A model generated the notes under the pieces. It ran no database searches, was not told the origin of the DNA, and saw only the letters and a list, made by a program, of their open reading frames with translations. Of a stretch of DNA of 64,000 nt, positions 33,530 through 41,658 are shown one piece after another (within the stretch, counting starts at the first letter, position 1; each line of letters starts with the position of its first letter). Position numbers and translations under genes: made by a program. The stretch comes from RBC038 sp041390625 (lineage in GTDB: Bacteria; Chloroflexota; Dehalococcoidia; UBA2979), in NCBI GenBank assembly GCA_041390625.1, contig JAWKPM010000007.1, positions 1-64,000 on the forward strand, in the 5' to 3' direction.

Positions 33530-33832
33530 CTAGGTGCGCTTCTTCCCCTTCTTCGAGACCTGAGGAGGACGCTCCGCCATCTCGGCCTCGGCGGCCGATT
33601 CGTAGGACTTCGGCGTGGTCGGGGTAGCGTCGCGGCGAATCGGGGGACCGCTGCCGCGCGAGTCAGTCTTGTACCAACCGGAGCCCTTGAAGTGGACCTG
33701 GGGCGGAATCAGCACGCGGTGGGCGACCGCGCTGCACCTGGGTCGCTCGCAGGGCTGCTCGGCGGGGGCGCCGAACGATTCCGTCTTCTCGTAGCGATGA
33801 CCCTTGGCGCACTGGTATTCGTAGACTGGCAA
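33530..33832 (-). CDS. FmdB-family zinc-ribbon protein
   Basis: A 100-aa FmdB-like protein: MPVYEYQCAKGHRYE at the N-terminus and KGSGWYKTDSRG at about 49-60 are the family signatures, followed by a charged tail ending KKGKKRT. In most relatives the first knuckle is CxxC; here it reads CAKGH, so one ligand is His or absent, while the second knuckle is CERPRC. The role is unknown (named after a formamidase/amidase regulator). Located 15 nt before dtd; the two are probably co-transcribed. Confidence 0.85.
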   Translation of the reverse strand: MPVYEYQCAKGHRYEKTESFGAPAEQPCERPRCSAVAHRVLIPPQVHFKGSGWYKTDSRGSGPPIRRDATPTTPKSYESAAEAEMAERPPQVSKKGKKRT

Positions 33833-33920
33833 AACCGACCTCCCCGGACCACCTTGGCGACACTGAACCGAGTCCGCGACGCGGACCGGTCTGCGCTCGC
33901 TGCTGGTTGAACGTCCGTTT

Positions 33921-33926
33921 CATTGT
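33921..33926 (-). promoter_or_regulatory. Possible -10 box (TACAAT) for fmdB-dtd
   Basis: TACAAT on the minus strand about 90 nt before the FmdB start. No clear -35; the upstream bases consist of the two 12-bp direct repeats. Leader of about 80 nt. Confidence 0.4.
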
Positions 33927-33947
33927 ACGTGAAGTCGTACGTGAAGT
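33924..33947. repeat. Tandem 12-bp direct repeat between fmdB and rpsB
   Basis: GTACGTGAAGTC occurs twice head to tail (33924-33935, 33936-33947), immediately upstream of the possible FmdB -10 box. This spacing is typical for activator or repressor half-sites on one helix face. It lies in the 332-bp divergent gap 33833-34164, which otherwise holds no gene. Confidence 0.6.
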
Positions 33948-34010
33948 CGCCCGCCGGTACGCAGGGCCGCGAGATCGAGGACAGGCTGGTCCCTCGAACG
34001 TGCGCACGCC

Positions 34011-34016
34011 TATACT
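34011..34016 (+). promoter_or_regulatory. Predicted rpsB -10 box (TATACT)
   Basis: TATACT about 150 nt before the rpsB start; -35 not obvious. It would give a leader of about 140 nt, long enough for an S2-type autoregulatory structure, but I could not recognise a specific one. Confidence 0.45.
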
Positions 34017-34164
34017 CGATGCACGCTGCACACCTGAACGGTCGAGGTCCATACGCCGGTGATGTGCCGGGTCGGTGACCACGACTGTGCTCGCCTCGAG
34101 GGTTGTCGCCTCGGGGGCGGGTGGGGTGAAGGCGTCAACAGGCAGAGCGCAGCAGGAGGTTGAT

Positions 34165-34980
34165 GTGGCCGCAGGCGTCACGATGCGACAAATGTTGGAG
34201 GCGGGAGTCCACTTCGGGCACCAGACCCGCCGTTGGAACCCGCACATGCGTCCGTTCATCTTCGGTGAGCGGAACGGCATTCACATTCTCGACCTGGCGC
34301 AGACCGTGCAGCGCCTCGATTCGGCGCTCCAGCAGATTCGGGACGTCGTCTCGGGCGGGCAGACGGTGCTCTTCGTCGGCACCAAGAAGCAGGCACGCCC
34401 GATCATCGCCGCCGAGGCCGAGCGCTGCGGCATGCCCTACGTGAACAACCGGTGGCTGGGCGGCACGCTGACCAACTGGATCACGGTCTCGCGCCGCATC
34501 CAGCACCTCCAGGCCCTCGAGGAGCGCATCCAGAGCGGCGAGACCGAGGCGATGCCAAAGCGCGAGCGACTGCGCCTCGAGAAGGAGCACGAGCGGCTCC
34601 AGCGCGGCTTCGGTGGCATGCGCAACATGACACGGCTGCCGGGGGCGCTCTTCATCATCGATCCGACGGTCGAAGAGATCGCCGTGATGGAAGGCAACCG
34701 CACCAACATCCCGATCATCGCGATGTGCGACACGAACGCCGACCCGGACGACATCGACTTCCCGGTTCCGTCCAACGATGACGCCATCCGCGCCATCCAG
34801 CTGATGACGGGCCGGATCGCCGACGCAGTCCTCGAGGGCCTGGCCGTCGGCGAGGTGGAGCAGCAGATGGACGCGCGAGCGGCCGCCGCTGCCGCGACGC
34901 CTGCGGCTGCTCCGGCGGCCGAGGCCGAGGCGCCGGCCGCCGAGGCGTCGGGCGACACGAGTGAGGCGTCGCCGGCCTAG
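34165..34980 (+). CDS. rpsB: 30S ribosomal protein S2
   Basis: 271 aa. S2 binds 16S rRNA late in 30S assembly. Core: TMRQMLEAGVHFGHQTRRWNPHM, FIFGERNGIHILDLAQT, NNRWLGGTLTNW, PGALFIIDPTVEEIAV. A C-terminal Ala/Glu/Pro-rich tail of about 35 residues (ARAAAAAATPAAAP) is extra. The GTG at 34165 follows GGAGG with 5-nt spacing and is preferred to the GTG at 34075, which would add 30 residues without homology. First gene of the rpsB-tsf-frr series. Confidence 0.97.
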   Translation: MAAGVTMRQMLEAGVHFGHQTRRWNPHMRPFIFGERNGIHILDLAQTVQRLDSALQQIRDVVSGGQTVLFVGTKKQARPIIAAEAERCGMPYVNNRWLGGTLTNWITVSRRIQHLQALEERIQSGETEAMPKRERLRLEKEHERLQRGFGGMRNMTRLPGALFIIDPTVEEIAVMEGNRTNIPIIAMCDTNADPDDIDFPVPSNDDAIRAIQLMTGRIADAVLEGLAVGEVEQQMDARAAAAAATPAAAPAAEAEAPAAEASGDTSEASPA

Positions 34981-35033
34981 CGCCGGCCATCGAACGACGG
35001 GATGCAGCGCCTCGATCGAGGCAGGGAGCAACA

Positions 35034-35540
35034 GTGGTGGTCAGTACCGACGACGTGAAGCGGCTGCGCGAGGAGACCGGCGCAGGCGTGATGGACAGCA
35101 AGCGCGCGCTCGAGCAGGCCGGTGGCGACTTCGGCAAGGCGAAGGAGATCCTGCGCGAGGCGGGTATCGCGTCAGCCGCGAAGCGCGCCGACCGTGCAAC
35201 CGGACAGGGCGTCGTGGAGTCGTACATCCACGGTGAGGGCCGGATCGGCGCGCTGGTGGAGATCAACTGCGAGACCGACTTCGTGGCGCGCACGGACACG
35301 TTCCGCGAACTCGCCCGCAACGTCGCGATGCAGGTCGCGGCGATGAACCCCCTCGGCCTGACCGAGGATGAGGTCCCGGCCGACGCGCCCGGCCAGCGCT
35401 CGGAGCACGCGCTGCTCGAGCAGCCGTTCATTCGTGACGCCAGCCGCACGATCGGCGACCTGGTGCAGGATGCGATCGCGCAGACGGGCGAGAACGTCCG
35501 CATCGCGCGGTTCGCGAGGTTCGAGCTCGGCGCCTCGTAG
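35034..35540 (+). CDS. tsf: Elongation factor Ts, short form
   Basis: 168 aa, the short EF-Ts type missing most of the second core subdomain and coiled coil of the E. coli protein (283 aa). UBA-like N-domain VKRLREETGAGVMDSKRALEQAGGDFGKA, then GRIGALVEINCETDFVARTDTF. Nucleotide-exchange factor for EF-Tu. GTG start; GGGAG precedes. The palindrome CCTCGATCGAGG (35010-35021) lies just before the ribosome binding site. Confidence 0.96.
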   Translation: MVVSTDDVKRLREETGAGVMDSKRALEQAGGDFGKAKEILREAGIASAAKRADRATGQGVVESYIHGEGRIGALVEINCETDFVARTDTFRELARNVAMQVAAMNPLGLTEDEVPADAPGQRSEHALLEQPFIRDASRTIGDLVQDAIAQTGENVRIARFARFELGAS

Positions 35541-35570
35541 CGTCGTCTCGACGAAGGGGCGCCGAGGCAT

Positions 35571-35607
35571 GTCCTCGACGCCCCGCCCGAGGCGGGTGGT
35601 CGAGGAC
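35571..35607 (+). terminator. Strong hairpin between tsf and frr
   Basis: Outer arms GTCCTCGAC/GTCGAGGAC and inner arms CCCGCC/GGCGGG with loop CGA; 15 of 17 positions pair. No T-tract. It lies where pyrH is found in most bacteria and could be an attenuator or processing site that sets the tsf to frr ratio. Confidence 0.5.
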
Positions 35608-35633
35608 CGTCCGAGCAACGAGGGAGCGCCTCG

Positions 35634-36191
35634 ATGATCGACGAAGTCCTGCTCGACGCCGAGGATCGCATGGACAAGGCGATCACCGCGTTCGAGCACA
35701 CGCTGGCGACCGTGCGCACCGGTCGCGCGAGCACGGCCCTGGTCGAACACCTCCAGGTCAGCGTCTACGGCCAGATGATGCCGCTGAACCAGCTCGCCAA
35801 CCTCGCGACGCCGGACGCGCAGCTGATCACGATTCAGCCCTGGGATCGCGCCTCGGTCGACCCGATCATGAAGGCGATCCAGCAGAGCGACATCGGCATC
35901 ACGCCGGCCTCGGATGGCGCGCTTATTCGGCTACCAGTGCCCCCGCTCACGGAGGACCGCCGACGCGACCTGGTGAAACAGGTCCATGCGAAGACCGAGG
36001 AAGCGCGCATCGCCGTGCGCAACGTCCGCCGCCACGCCATCGACGAGCTGCGCAAGGAACTGCGCGAGGGCGACGTCTCCGAGGACGAGGAGCGCCGTGC
36101 GCAGGACGAGGTCGAGAAGCTGACCTCCGCGCACGTCGAGCGCCTCGATGCCCTAGCGAAGGTGAAGGAAGAGGAACTGCTTGCCGTCTAG
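35634..36191 (+). CDS. frr: Ribosome recycling factor
   Basis: 185 aa, full length. With EF-G it splits post-termination ribosomes. Helical domain start MDKAITAFEHTLATVRTGRAS, domain II TIQPWDRASVDPIMKAIQQSDIGI, and RRDLVKQVHAKTEEARIAVRNVRRHA near residue 118-140. The ATG is within CCTCGATG, preceded by GAGGGAG. No pyrH lies between tsf and frr. Confidence 0.97.
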   Translation: MIDEVLLDAEDRMDKAITAFEHTLATVRTGRASTALVEHLQVSVYGQMMPLNQLANLATPDAQLITIQPWDRASVDPIMKAIQQSDIGITPASDGALIRLPVPPLTEDRRRDLVKQVHAKTEEARIAVRNVRRHAIDELRKELREGDVSEDEERRAQDEVEKLTSAHVERLDALAKVKEEELLAV

Positions 36192-36218
36192 GCCGTCCGC
36201 TTCCCGCTCGAGCGCTCG

Positions 36219-36980
36219 ATGGTGGTAGAGCCGGCCGTCTCGCCGCCGCCGCTGCCGCAGATCGCGCCTCTGCCGCAGCACGTGGCGATCATCATGGACG
36301 GGAACGGCCGCTGGGCGCAGGCGCGCGGGCTGCCGCGACATCGAGGTCATCGCGCCGGCGCCGAGGCGATTCGCACGGTCATCGAGCGCTTCGCCGCGCA
36401 CGGCGTGCCGATGGTGACGCTGTTCGCGTTCTCGACGGAGAACTGGGGCCGGCCTCGTTCCGAGGTCGACGCGATCATGAAGCTCGGTCGTGAGTTCCTC
36501 GACAGCCACCTCGACGAGCTCGACCGCCAGGGCGTGCGGCTGCGACACATCGGCGAGATGAAGCGCCTGCCGAAGACCCTGCAGGTCGGGATGCGCCGTG
36601 CGATGGATCGCACCAAGAACAACGAGCGCATCGGCCTGAACGTGGCGTTCAACTACGGCGGGCGGGCCGACATCCTCGAGGCAGTGAAGCAGCTCATCGC
36701 GGAGGGCGCGACGCCCGAGGACGTGACCGAGGAGGCGATCGCCCAGCGCCTCGCCACCGCGGGGCTGCCGGACCCGGACCTCCTCATTCGCACGGGCGGC
36801 GAGCACCGTGTCTCGAACTTCCTCGTGTGGCAGGCGGCATACGCCGAGCTGCACTTCTCGTCCGCGCTGTGGCCCGAGTTCGGGCCGGCGGACGTCGATG
36901 CCGCCCTCCTCGAGTTCTCGAACCGCCGACGGCGCTTCGGCCTCGTGCCCGGCTCGGCCGAGGACGACAACGGCTCCTAG
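36219..36980 (+). CDS. uppS: Undecaprenyl (polyprenyl) diphosphate synthase
   Basis: 253 aa. Makes the C55-type lipid carrier for wall polymers by cis-prenyl transfer. HVAIIMDGNGRWAQARGLPRHRGHRAG (residues 21-47) contains the catalytic Asp; FAFSTENWGRP and LIRTGGEHRVSNFLVWQAAYAELHF (about 189-213) are further signatures. A short Pro-rich N-tail precedes. Sits 27 nt behind frr and 18 nt before cdsA. Confidence 0.97.
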   Translation: MVVEPAVSPPPLPQIAPLPQHVAIIMDGNGRWAQARGLPRHRGHRAGAEAIRTVIERFAAHGVPMVTLFAFSTENWGRPRSEVDAIMKLGREFLDSHLDELDRQGVRLRHIGEMKRLPKTLQVGMRRAMDRTKNNERIGLNVAFNYGGRADILEAVKQLIAEGATPEDVTEEAIAQRLATAGLPDPDLLIRTGGEHRVSNFLVWQAAYAELHFSSALWPEFGPADVDAALLEFSNRRRRFGLVPGSAEDDNGS

Positions 36981-36998
36981 CGGTCACGAGGCGCCTCG

Positions 36999-37784
36999 AT
37001 GCTGAAGCAGCGCCTCGCCGTCGCCGCCGTCGGCCTGCCGCTCCTCGTCCTACTGCTGCTGGCACCCGAGCGCGCGTTCAGCGCGATCATCGCCCTCGTG
37101 CTCGCCGGCGCTGCCTTCGAGATGGCGCGGGCGGCGGAGCCGGAGGCGCCACTCGCCTTCCCGCTCGGGGCCGCGGTGCTCGCCGGGCTGATCGTCGGCG
37201 CCTCGAGGTCGCTCGACTGGTTCGAGCCGTGGACCCTGCTGCCGGCGGTCCTGCTGCTGCTGGGACTGCTGCTCGGCGGCGATCGATTCGCCGTGGGAGC
37301 CGCGGGATGGTGGCTGCTGGCGGCGCTCTACCCCGCGGTCCTCGGGGCCCACTTCGTGCTGCTGCGGCTGCTCGAGGACGGTCAGGGCTGGCTCGTGGCC
37401 TTGCTCGCGATCACCTTCGCGACGGACACTGGGGCATACGCCGTCGGACGGCTGACCGGCCGGCACCTCATGGCGCCTCGGATCTCGCCGAAGAAGACGT
37501 GGGAGGGCGCGGCCGGCGGCTTCACGTTCGGCGCCGTCGCGGCGGTCGCCTCGATCGCGGCGACCGGTGTCGAGGCCGCGACCGCAGCGGTCGTCGCGAT
37601 CGCCCTCGCGGTCCCCGTGCTGGCGGAGGCCGGGGACCTGCTGGAGTCTGCGATCAAGCGCCGGCTGGACGTGAAGGACATGTCCCACCTGCTGCCGGGG
37701 CACGGCGGGCTGCTCGACCGCCTCGACTCCCTGCTCGTGACGGGGCCGGCGCTATACTGGCTCATACGATGGCTGGCGACGTGA
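36999..37784 (+). CDS. cdsA: Phosphatidate cytidylyltransferase
   Basis: 261 aa, multi-helix membrane enzyme making CDP-diacylglycerol from phosphatidic acid and CTP. Signature RISPKKTWEGAAGGFTFG (about 162-179) and the C-terminal AGDLLESAIKRRLDVKDMSHLLPGHGGLLDRLDS (about 211-245). It supplies the lipid donor for the PgsA-like enzyme at 60.2 kb. ATG in CCTCGATG; its last 16 nt overlap dxr. Confidence 0.96.
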   Translation: MLKQRLAVAAVGLPLLVLLLLAPERAFSAIIALVLAGAAFEMARAAEPEAPLAFPLGAAVLAGLIVGASRSLDWFEPWTLLPAVLLLLGLLLGGDRFAVGAAGWWLLAALYPAVLGAHFVLLRLLEDGQGWLVALLAITFATDTGAYAVGRLTGRHLMAPRISPKKTWEGAAGGFTFGAVAAVASIAATGVEAATAAVVAIALAVPVLAEAGDLLESAIKRRLDVKDMSHLLPGHGGLLDRLDSLLVTGPALYWLIRWLAT

Positions 37785-38935
37785 TTCGCATCGCCCTGCT
37801 CGGTTCGACCGGCTCGATCGGACAGCAGGCGCTCGAGGTGGTCCGGGGACTCCCGGACCGTTTTCGTATCGTCACGCTCGCGGCCGGCAGCCGCACCGGC
37901 CTCCTTGCCGAGCAGATCGCCGAGTTCTCGCCGACGAGCGTGTGGGCACGCCCCGGTCACGAGGCCGATCGGCTGGCGCGCGACCTCGGCGCCGGGATGT
38001 GGCAGCCGATGGAGGAGATGGCGCGGCGCCGGGACGTCGACGTCGTGCTCGTCGCCACGAGCGGCATCGCGGGCCTCGGTCCCACGCTCGCAGCGCTCGA
38101 GGCCGGCAAGCCGGTCGCCCTCGCGAACAAGGAGACGCTGGTTGTCGGCGGGCCGGTGGTGCGCGCCGCCCTCGAGGCGAACGCGCGCCGCGGCGCCGAG
38201 CTGCGGCCGGTCGACTCCGAGCACTCCGCGATCTGGCAATGCCTCTGGGGCGAGCGACCGGAACGCGTTCAGACGCTGACGCTCACGGCGTCGGGCGGCG
38301 CGTTCCGAGACCTCGATCGTGACGCCCTCGAGCGAGTGACACCGGAGCAGGCGCTCGCGCACCCAACGTGGCAGATGGGCCCGAAGGTGACCATCGACAG
38401 CGCGACGCTCTTCAACAAAGGCCTCGAGGCGATCGAGGCACGGTGGCTGTTCGATATCCCGATGGACCGCATCGAGGTGCTGCAGCATCGTGAGAGCGTG
38501 GTGCATTCGATGGTCACGTTCGTCGACGGCTCGGTGAAGGCGCAGCTCGGAGAGCCCGACATGCGACTCCCGATCCAGTGCGCCCTCGCGTACCCCGACC
38601 GCGCCGACGCGCGGCCGGTACCGCCGCTCGACCTCGCGAAGCGCGGGGCACTGCACTTCGGCGCGGTGGACCGCGACCGCTATCCGGCGCTGGCCGTCGC
38701 CCTCGAGGCCGGCGCGCGCGAGGACACCTCGGCAGCCGCGGTGGCCGGTGCCGACGAGGCCGCCGTCGAGCACTTCCTCGCCGGGCGCTGCCGCTTCACG
38801 GACATCGCCACGATGCTGCGGCGCGCCCTCGAGGCGCACGAGCCACGGACCGAGCCACGCCTCGAGGACCTGCTCGCCGCCGAGGCGTGGGGCCGCGAGT
38901 TCGTCGACTCGCTGGTGTCGGCGGGCGTCTCGTGA
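37769..38935 (+). CDS. dxr: 1-deoxy-D-xylulose-5-phosphate reductoisomerase
   Basis: 388 aa. Second step of the MEP isoprenoid pathway (NADPH-dependent). LLGSTGSIGQQALEVV at residues 9-24; ANKETLVVGG; PVDSEHSAIWQCL; GPKVTIDSATLFNKGLEAIEA (about 204-224); the usual HPQS loop reads HRESVVHSMV. Starts inside the end of cdsA (16-nt overlap). A TATACT box at 37753-37758 lies 10 nt before the ATG, so a near-leaderless internal promoter may exist. Confidence 0.96.
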   Translation: MAGDVIRIALLGSTGSIGQQALEVVRGLPDRFRIVTLAAGSRTGLLAEQIAEFSPTSVWARPGHEADRLARDLGAGMWQPMEEMARRRDVDVVLVATSGIAGLGPTLAALEAGKPVALANKETLVVGGPVVRAALEANARRGAELRPVDSEHSAIWQCLWGERPERVQTLTLTASGGAFRDLDRDALERVTPEQALAHPTWQMGPKVTIDSATLFNKGLEAIEARWLFDIPMDRIEVLQHRESVVHSMVTFVDGSVKAQLGEPDMRLPIQCALAYPDRADARPVPPLDLAKRGALHFGAVDRDRYPALAVALEAGAREDTSAAAVAGADEAAVEHFLAGRCRFTDIATMLRRALEAHEPRTEPRLEDLLAAEAWGREFVDSLVSAGVS

Positions 38936-40107
38936 GCCGCCGCCGCAAGCGCGACGTCACGCCACCGACCGGGCCGAGCGGGCTCCAGGTCCTCGGATCG
39001 CTCGTCCTCGTGGCCGTGGCCATCGCCGCGGCGATGTACTTCGCGAAGGACGCGACGACCGCGGCACTGCTGTTCATCATCATCCTCGTCGGACTCGTGC
39101 TCGCGCACGAGGCGGGGCACTTCGTCACGGCGAAGATGTTTGGTGTAAAGGTCCTCGAGTTCGGGGTGGGCTTCCCACCTCGGATCACCGGTTGGAAGCT
39201 CGGCGAGACTGAGTACACCATCAACTGGCTGCCGCTCGGCGGCTTCGTGCGGCTCCTCGGCGAAGAAGACCCCTCGGATCCGCGCTCGCTCGCGGCGCAG
39301 GCGGCGTGGAAGCGCTTCGTCGTGCTGTTCGCCGGCGCCGGCGTGAACCTCGTGCTGCCTATCCTGCTGTTCGCGATCGCCTTCACGCTGCCGCACGACG
39401 AGGCGATCGGCCGCGCCGTCGTCGCCGAGGTGATCCCGAACTCTCCTGCTGAGGCGGCCGGTCTCGAGCTGGGCGACGTCATCTACTCGATCGGTGGACG
39501 CGACGCGAAGAACGTCGCAACGGCGAGCCGCCTGGTGCGCATCAACATGGGCCACGAGACCGACATCCGAGTGAAGCGCGGCGAGGAGTTCCTGACGGTC
39601 TCCGTCACGCCTCGCTGGGCGTTCCCCTCCAACCAAGGGCCGACGGGCATCACCATCGCCTCGCAGTACCCGTTCACCGAGCGAGTCTCGCTGCCGCCGT
39701 GGGAGTCGCTGCCGGCAGGGCTGCGAGCGACCGTCGATACGCTCATCCTCGCGCGCAACGAGGTGGTTGGCTGGGTGAAGGGCGGCAGCGGGCCTGCCGT
39801 TGCCGGGCCGGTCGGCATCGCGGAGACGACCGGCAACGTGGCCCGCGAGGGTGGAGCGCCTCCACTCTTCGAGCTCGCGGCGCTGCTCTCGATCAACCTC
39901 GGCGTGATCAACCTGCTGCCCCTGCCGATGCTCGACGGCGGCCGCATCTTCTTCCTGCTCATCGAGGTGCTGCGGGGCGGCCGTCGCATCGCCCCGGAGA
40001 AGGAAGCGATCGTCCACCTCGTCGGCTTCGTCCTGTTCGTCGCGCTGGCTGTGGTCGTGACGTTCGCCGACATCAGCCGGCTCGTGAGCGGCAACTCCGG
40101 CTTCTAG
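38932..40107 (+). CDS. rseP: RseP-type M50 site-2 metalloprotease
   Basis: 391 aa intramembrane zinc protease. VLAHEAGHFVTAKMFGV (HExxH) at about residues 55-71 in the first catalytic helix, a PDZ domain (VVAEVIPNSPAEAAGLELGDVIYSIGG, about 163-190), and NLLPLPMLDGGRIFF (third zinc ligand, about 325-340). Cleaves anti-sigma factors or signal-peptide remnants in relatives. GTG start overlapping the dxr stop codon (GTGA). The N-terminal cytoplasmic stretch SRRRKRDVTPP is basic. Confidence 0.95.
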   Translation: MSRRRKRDVTPPTGPSGLQVLGSLVLVAVAIAAAMYFAKDATTAALLFIIILVGLVLAHEAGHFVTAKMFGVKVLEFGVGFPPRITGWKLGETEYTINWLPLGGFVRLLGEEDPSDPRSLAAQAAWKRFVVLFAGAGVNLVLPILLFAIAFTLPHDEAIGRAVVAEVIPNSPAEAAGLELGDVIYSIGGRDAKNVATASRLVRINMGHETDIRVKRGEEFLTVSVTPRWAFPSNQGPTGITIASQYPFTERVSLPPWESLPAGLRATVDTLILARNEVVGWVKGGSGPAVAGPVGIAETTGNVAREGGAPPLFELAALLSINLGVINLLPLPMLDGGRIFFLLIEVLRGGRRIAPEKEAIVHLVGFVLFVALAVVVTFADISRLVSGNSGF

Positions 40108-40186
40108 CCTCGACCTTCGTTCACGCCTCGATCGCTGGTCAGGCATCGAGGGGTGCGCGATGATGGTCGCGGCGGAGGAGGCCTCG

Positions 40187-41350
40187 ATGGGCAGCATCTC
40201 GAAGCGCGTGACGCGACAGATCTTCGTCGGGCCGGTCCCGATCGGCGGCGATGCGCCGATCGCCGTGCAATCGATGGCGGCGACTCGGACTCAGGACATC
40301 GAGGCGACGACGCGGCAGGTGCAGCTGTTGCAGGCCGCCGGCGCCGACCTCGTGCGCATCGCCGTCGACTCGAGGAAAGACGTCGAGGCGCTCGCCGAGG
40401 TGCGTCGACGCATCGGCCACCCCTCGGAGGGCGGCGTCCCGCTGTCGGTCGACCTACAGGAGAACTACCGCCTCGCGGAGTTCGTTGCGCCGCACGTCGA
40501 CAAGATTCGCTACAACCCCGGCCACCTGCACCACCACGAGAAGGAGAAGCCGACCTTCGAGAAGGTGCGGCGCATCGTCGAGATCGCGCGCGAGCATGAC
40601 CTCGCGCTGCGCGTCGGCGTGAACTGCGGCTCCGTCGACCCGGCGAAGAAGGACGAGTACCCCGCGGACGACGTGGGCGCGATGGTGGCATCGGCGCTCG
40701 AGCACTGCGCCATCCTCGACGAGCTCTCCTTCGATCGTTACGTCGTCTCGATGAAGGACTCGGACTGGCGCAAGGTCGTCGAGGGGAATCGACGCTTCGC
40801 CTCGCAGCGGCCGGACGTCCCGCTGCACCTCGGCGTCACCGAGGCGGGGCTGCCGCCCGACGGCATCATCAAGACGCGCGTCGCCTTCGAGCAGCTGCTG
40901 TCGCAGGGCATCGGCGACACGGTGCGCGTCTCGCTGACCGTGCCGTTCGAGGAGAAGGGCCTGGAGATCGCGGCGGCGCGCGAGATCATCGCCGACATCG
41001 AGGCGGGCAAGTTCCGCTCGGTACCCGACTTCACGCACGGCCTCAACATCATCTCCTGCCCCTCGTGCTCCCGCGTGGAGAACGAGGCGTTCGTCGAGCT
41101 GGCGCGCGACGTGAAGGAGATGGCGCAGTACGCCAAGGACTTCGACGTCACCATCGCGGTCATGGGCTGCCGCGTGAACGGGCCGGGCGAGACCGACGAC
41201 GCGGACCTCGGCCTGTGGTGCGGACCGACGGGCGTGAACGTGAAGCGCGGCGAGGAGTCGGTAGGGCACTACCCGTATGACTCCGTCCTCGGCGAGGTGC
41301 GCGTGCTGCTCGACGAGCTGATCGCGTCGCAGCAGGCGGCCGCGAAGTAG
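40187..41350 (+). CDS. ispG: 4-hydroxy-3-methylbut-2-en-1-yl diphosphate synthase
   Basis: 387 aa. MEP pathway [4Fe-4S] enzyme. TIM barrel: PIAVQSMAATRTQDIEAT, KIRYNPGHLHHHEKEKPTF, RVGVNCGSV; cluster Cys in ISCPSCSRVENEAF and MGCRVNGPGETDDADLG (about 317-333). ATG at 40187 is within CCTCGATG after GGAGGAGG; an in-frame ATG at 40160 would add 9 residues. An inverted pair of the window motif (CCTCGAT/ATCGAGG) lies upstream at 40126-40151. Confidence 0.96.
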   Translation: MGSISKRVTRQIFVGPVPIGGDAPIAVQSMAATRTQDIEATTRQVQLLQAAGADLVRIAVDSRKDVEALAEVRRRIGHPSEGGVPLSVDLQENYRLAEFVAPHVDKIRYNPGHLHHHEKEKPTFEKVRRIVEIAREHDLALRVGVNCGSVDPAKKDEYPADDVGAMVASALEHCAILDELSFDRYVVSMKDSDWRKVVEGNRRFASQRPDVPLHLGVTEAGLPPDGIIKTRVAFEQLLSQGIGDTVRVSLTVPFEEKGLEIAAAREIIADIEAGKFRSVPDFTHGLNIISCPSCSRVENEAFVELARDVKEMAQYAKDFDVTIAVMGCRVNGPGETDDADLGLWCGPTGVNVKRGEESVGHYPYDSVLGEVRVLLDELIASQQAAAK

Positions 41351-41358
41351 TCGCCTCC

Positions 41359-41658
41359 ATGCCTGCCTCGATGCCGGGAGCGCGCGCGATCGGCCGCGAG
41401 GCGCGCTGGCAGGTCTCGACGCTCCTCCTGCTCCTCGGACCCGCGCTCGGCGCCGCCGGCTGGGCGGCCTCGTTCACCACGATCGGCGCACAGCTGATCT
41501 TCGCCGGCATTGCGGCCTCGGTGGTCGGGTGGTTCGTGCGGCCGACGGGCTGGACGCTGGCGTTCGCCGCCGGCGGGCTGTTCGTCTGCTTCGGCTGGTT
41601 CGTGCTGCTGTGGGGCGTCTACCTCGGCTGGCACGCGCTGACCGAGGTGCTGCCTTGA
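41359..41658 (+). CDS. Small three-helix membrane protein
   Basis: 99 aa, three membrane helices (about 20-38, 42-60, 65-90). No family recognised. Sits 8 nt behind ispG, and its stop overlaps the next start. A second in-frame ATG at 41371, within CCTCGATG, may be the true start. Confidence 0.65.
   Translation: MPASMPGARAIGREARWQVSTLLLLLGPALGAAGWAASFTTIGAQLIFAGIAASVVGWFVRPTGWTLAFAAGGLFVCFGWFVLLWGVYLGWHALTEVLP

Noticed and set aside
34075..34164. 30-residue N-terminal extension of ribosomal protein S2
   Set aside because: No homology in this part, and a GGAGG ribosome binding site correctly spaces the GTG at 34165.
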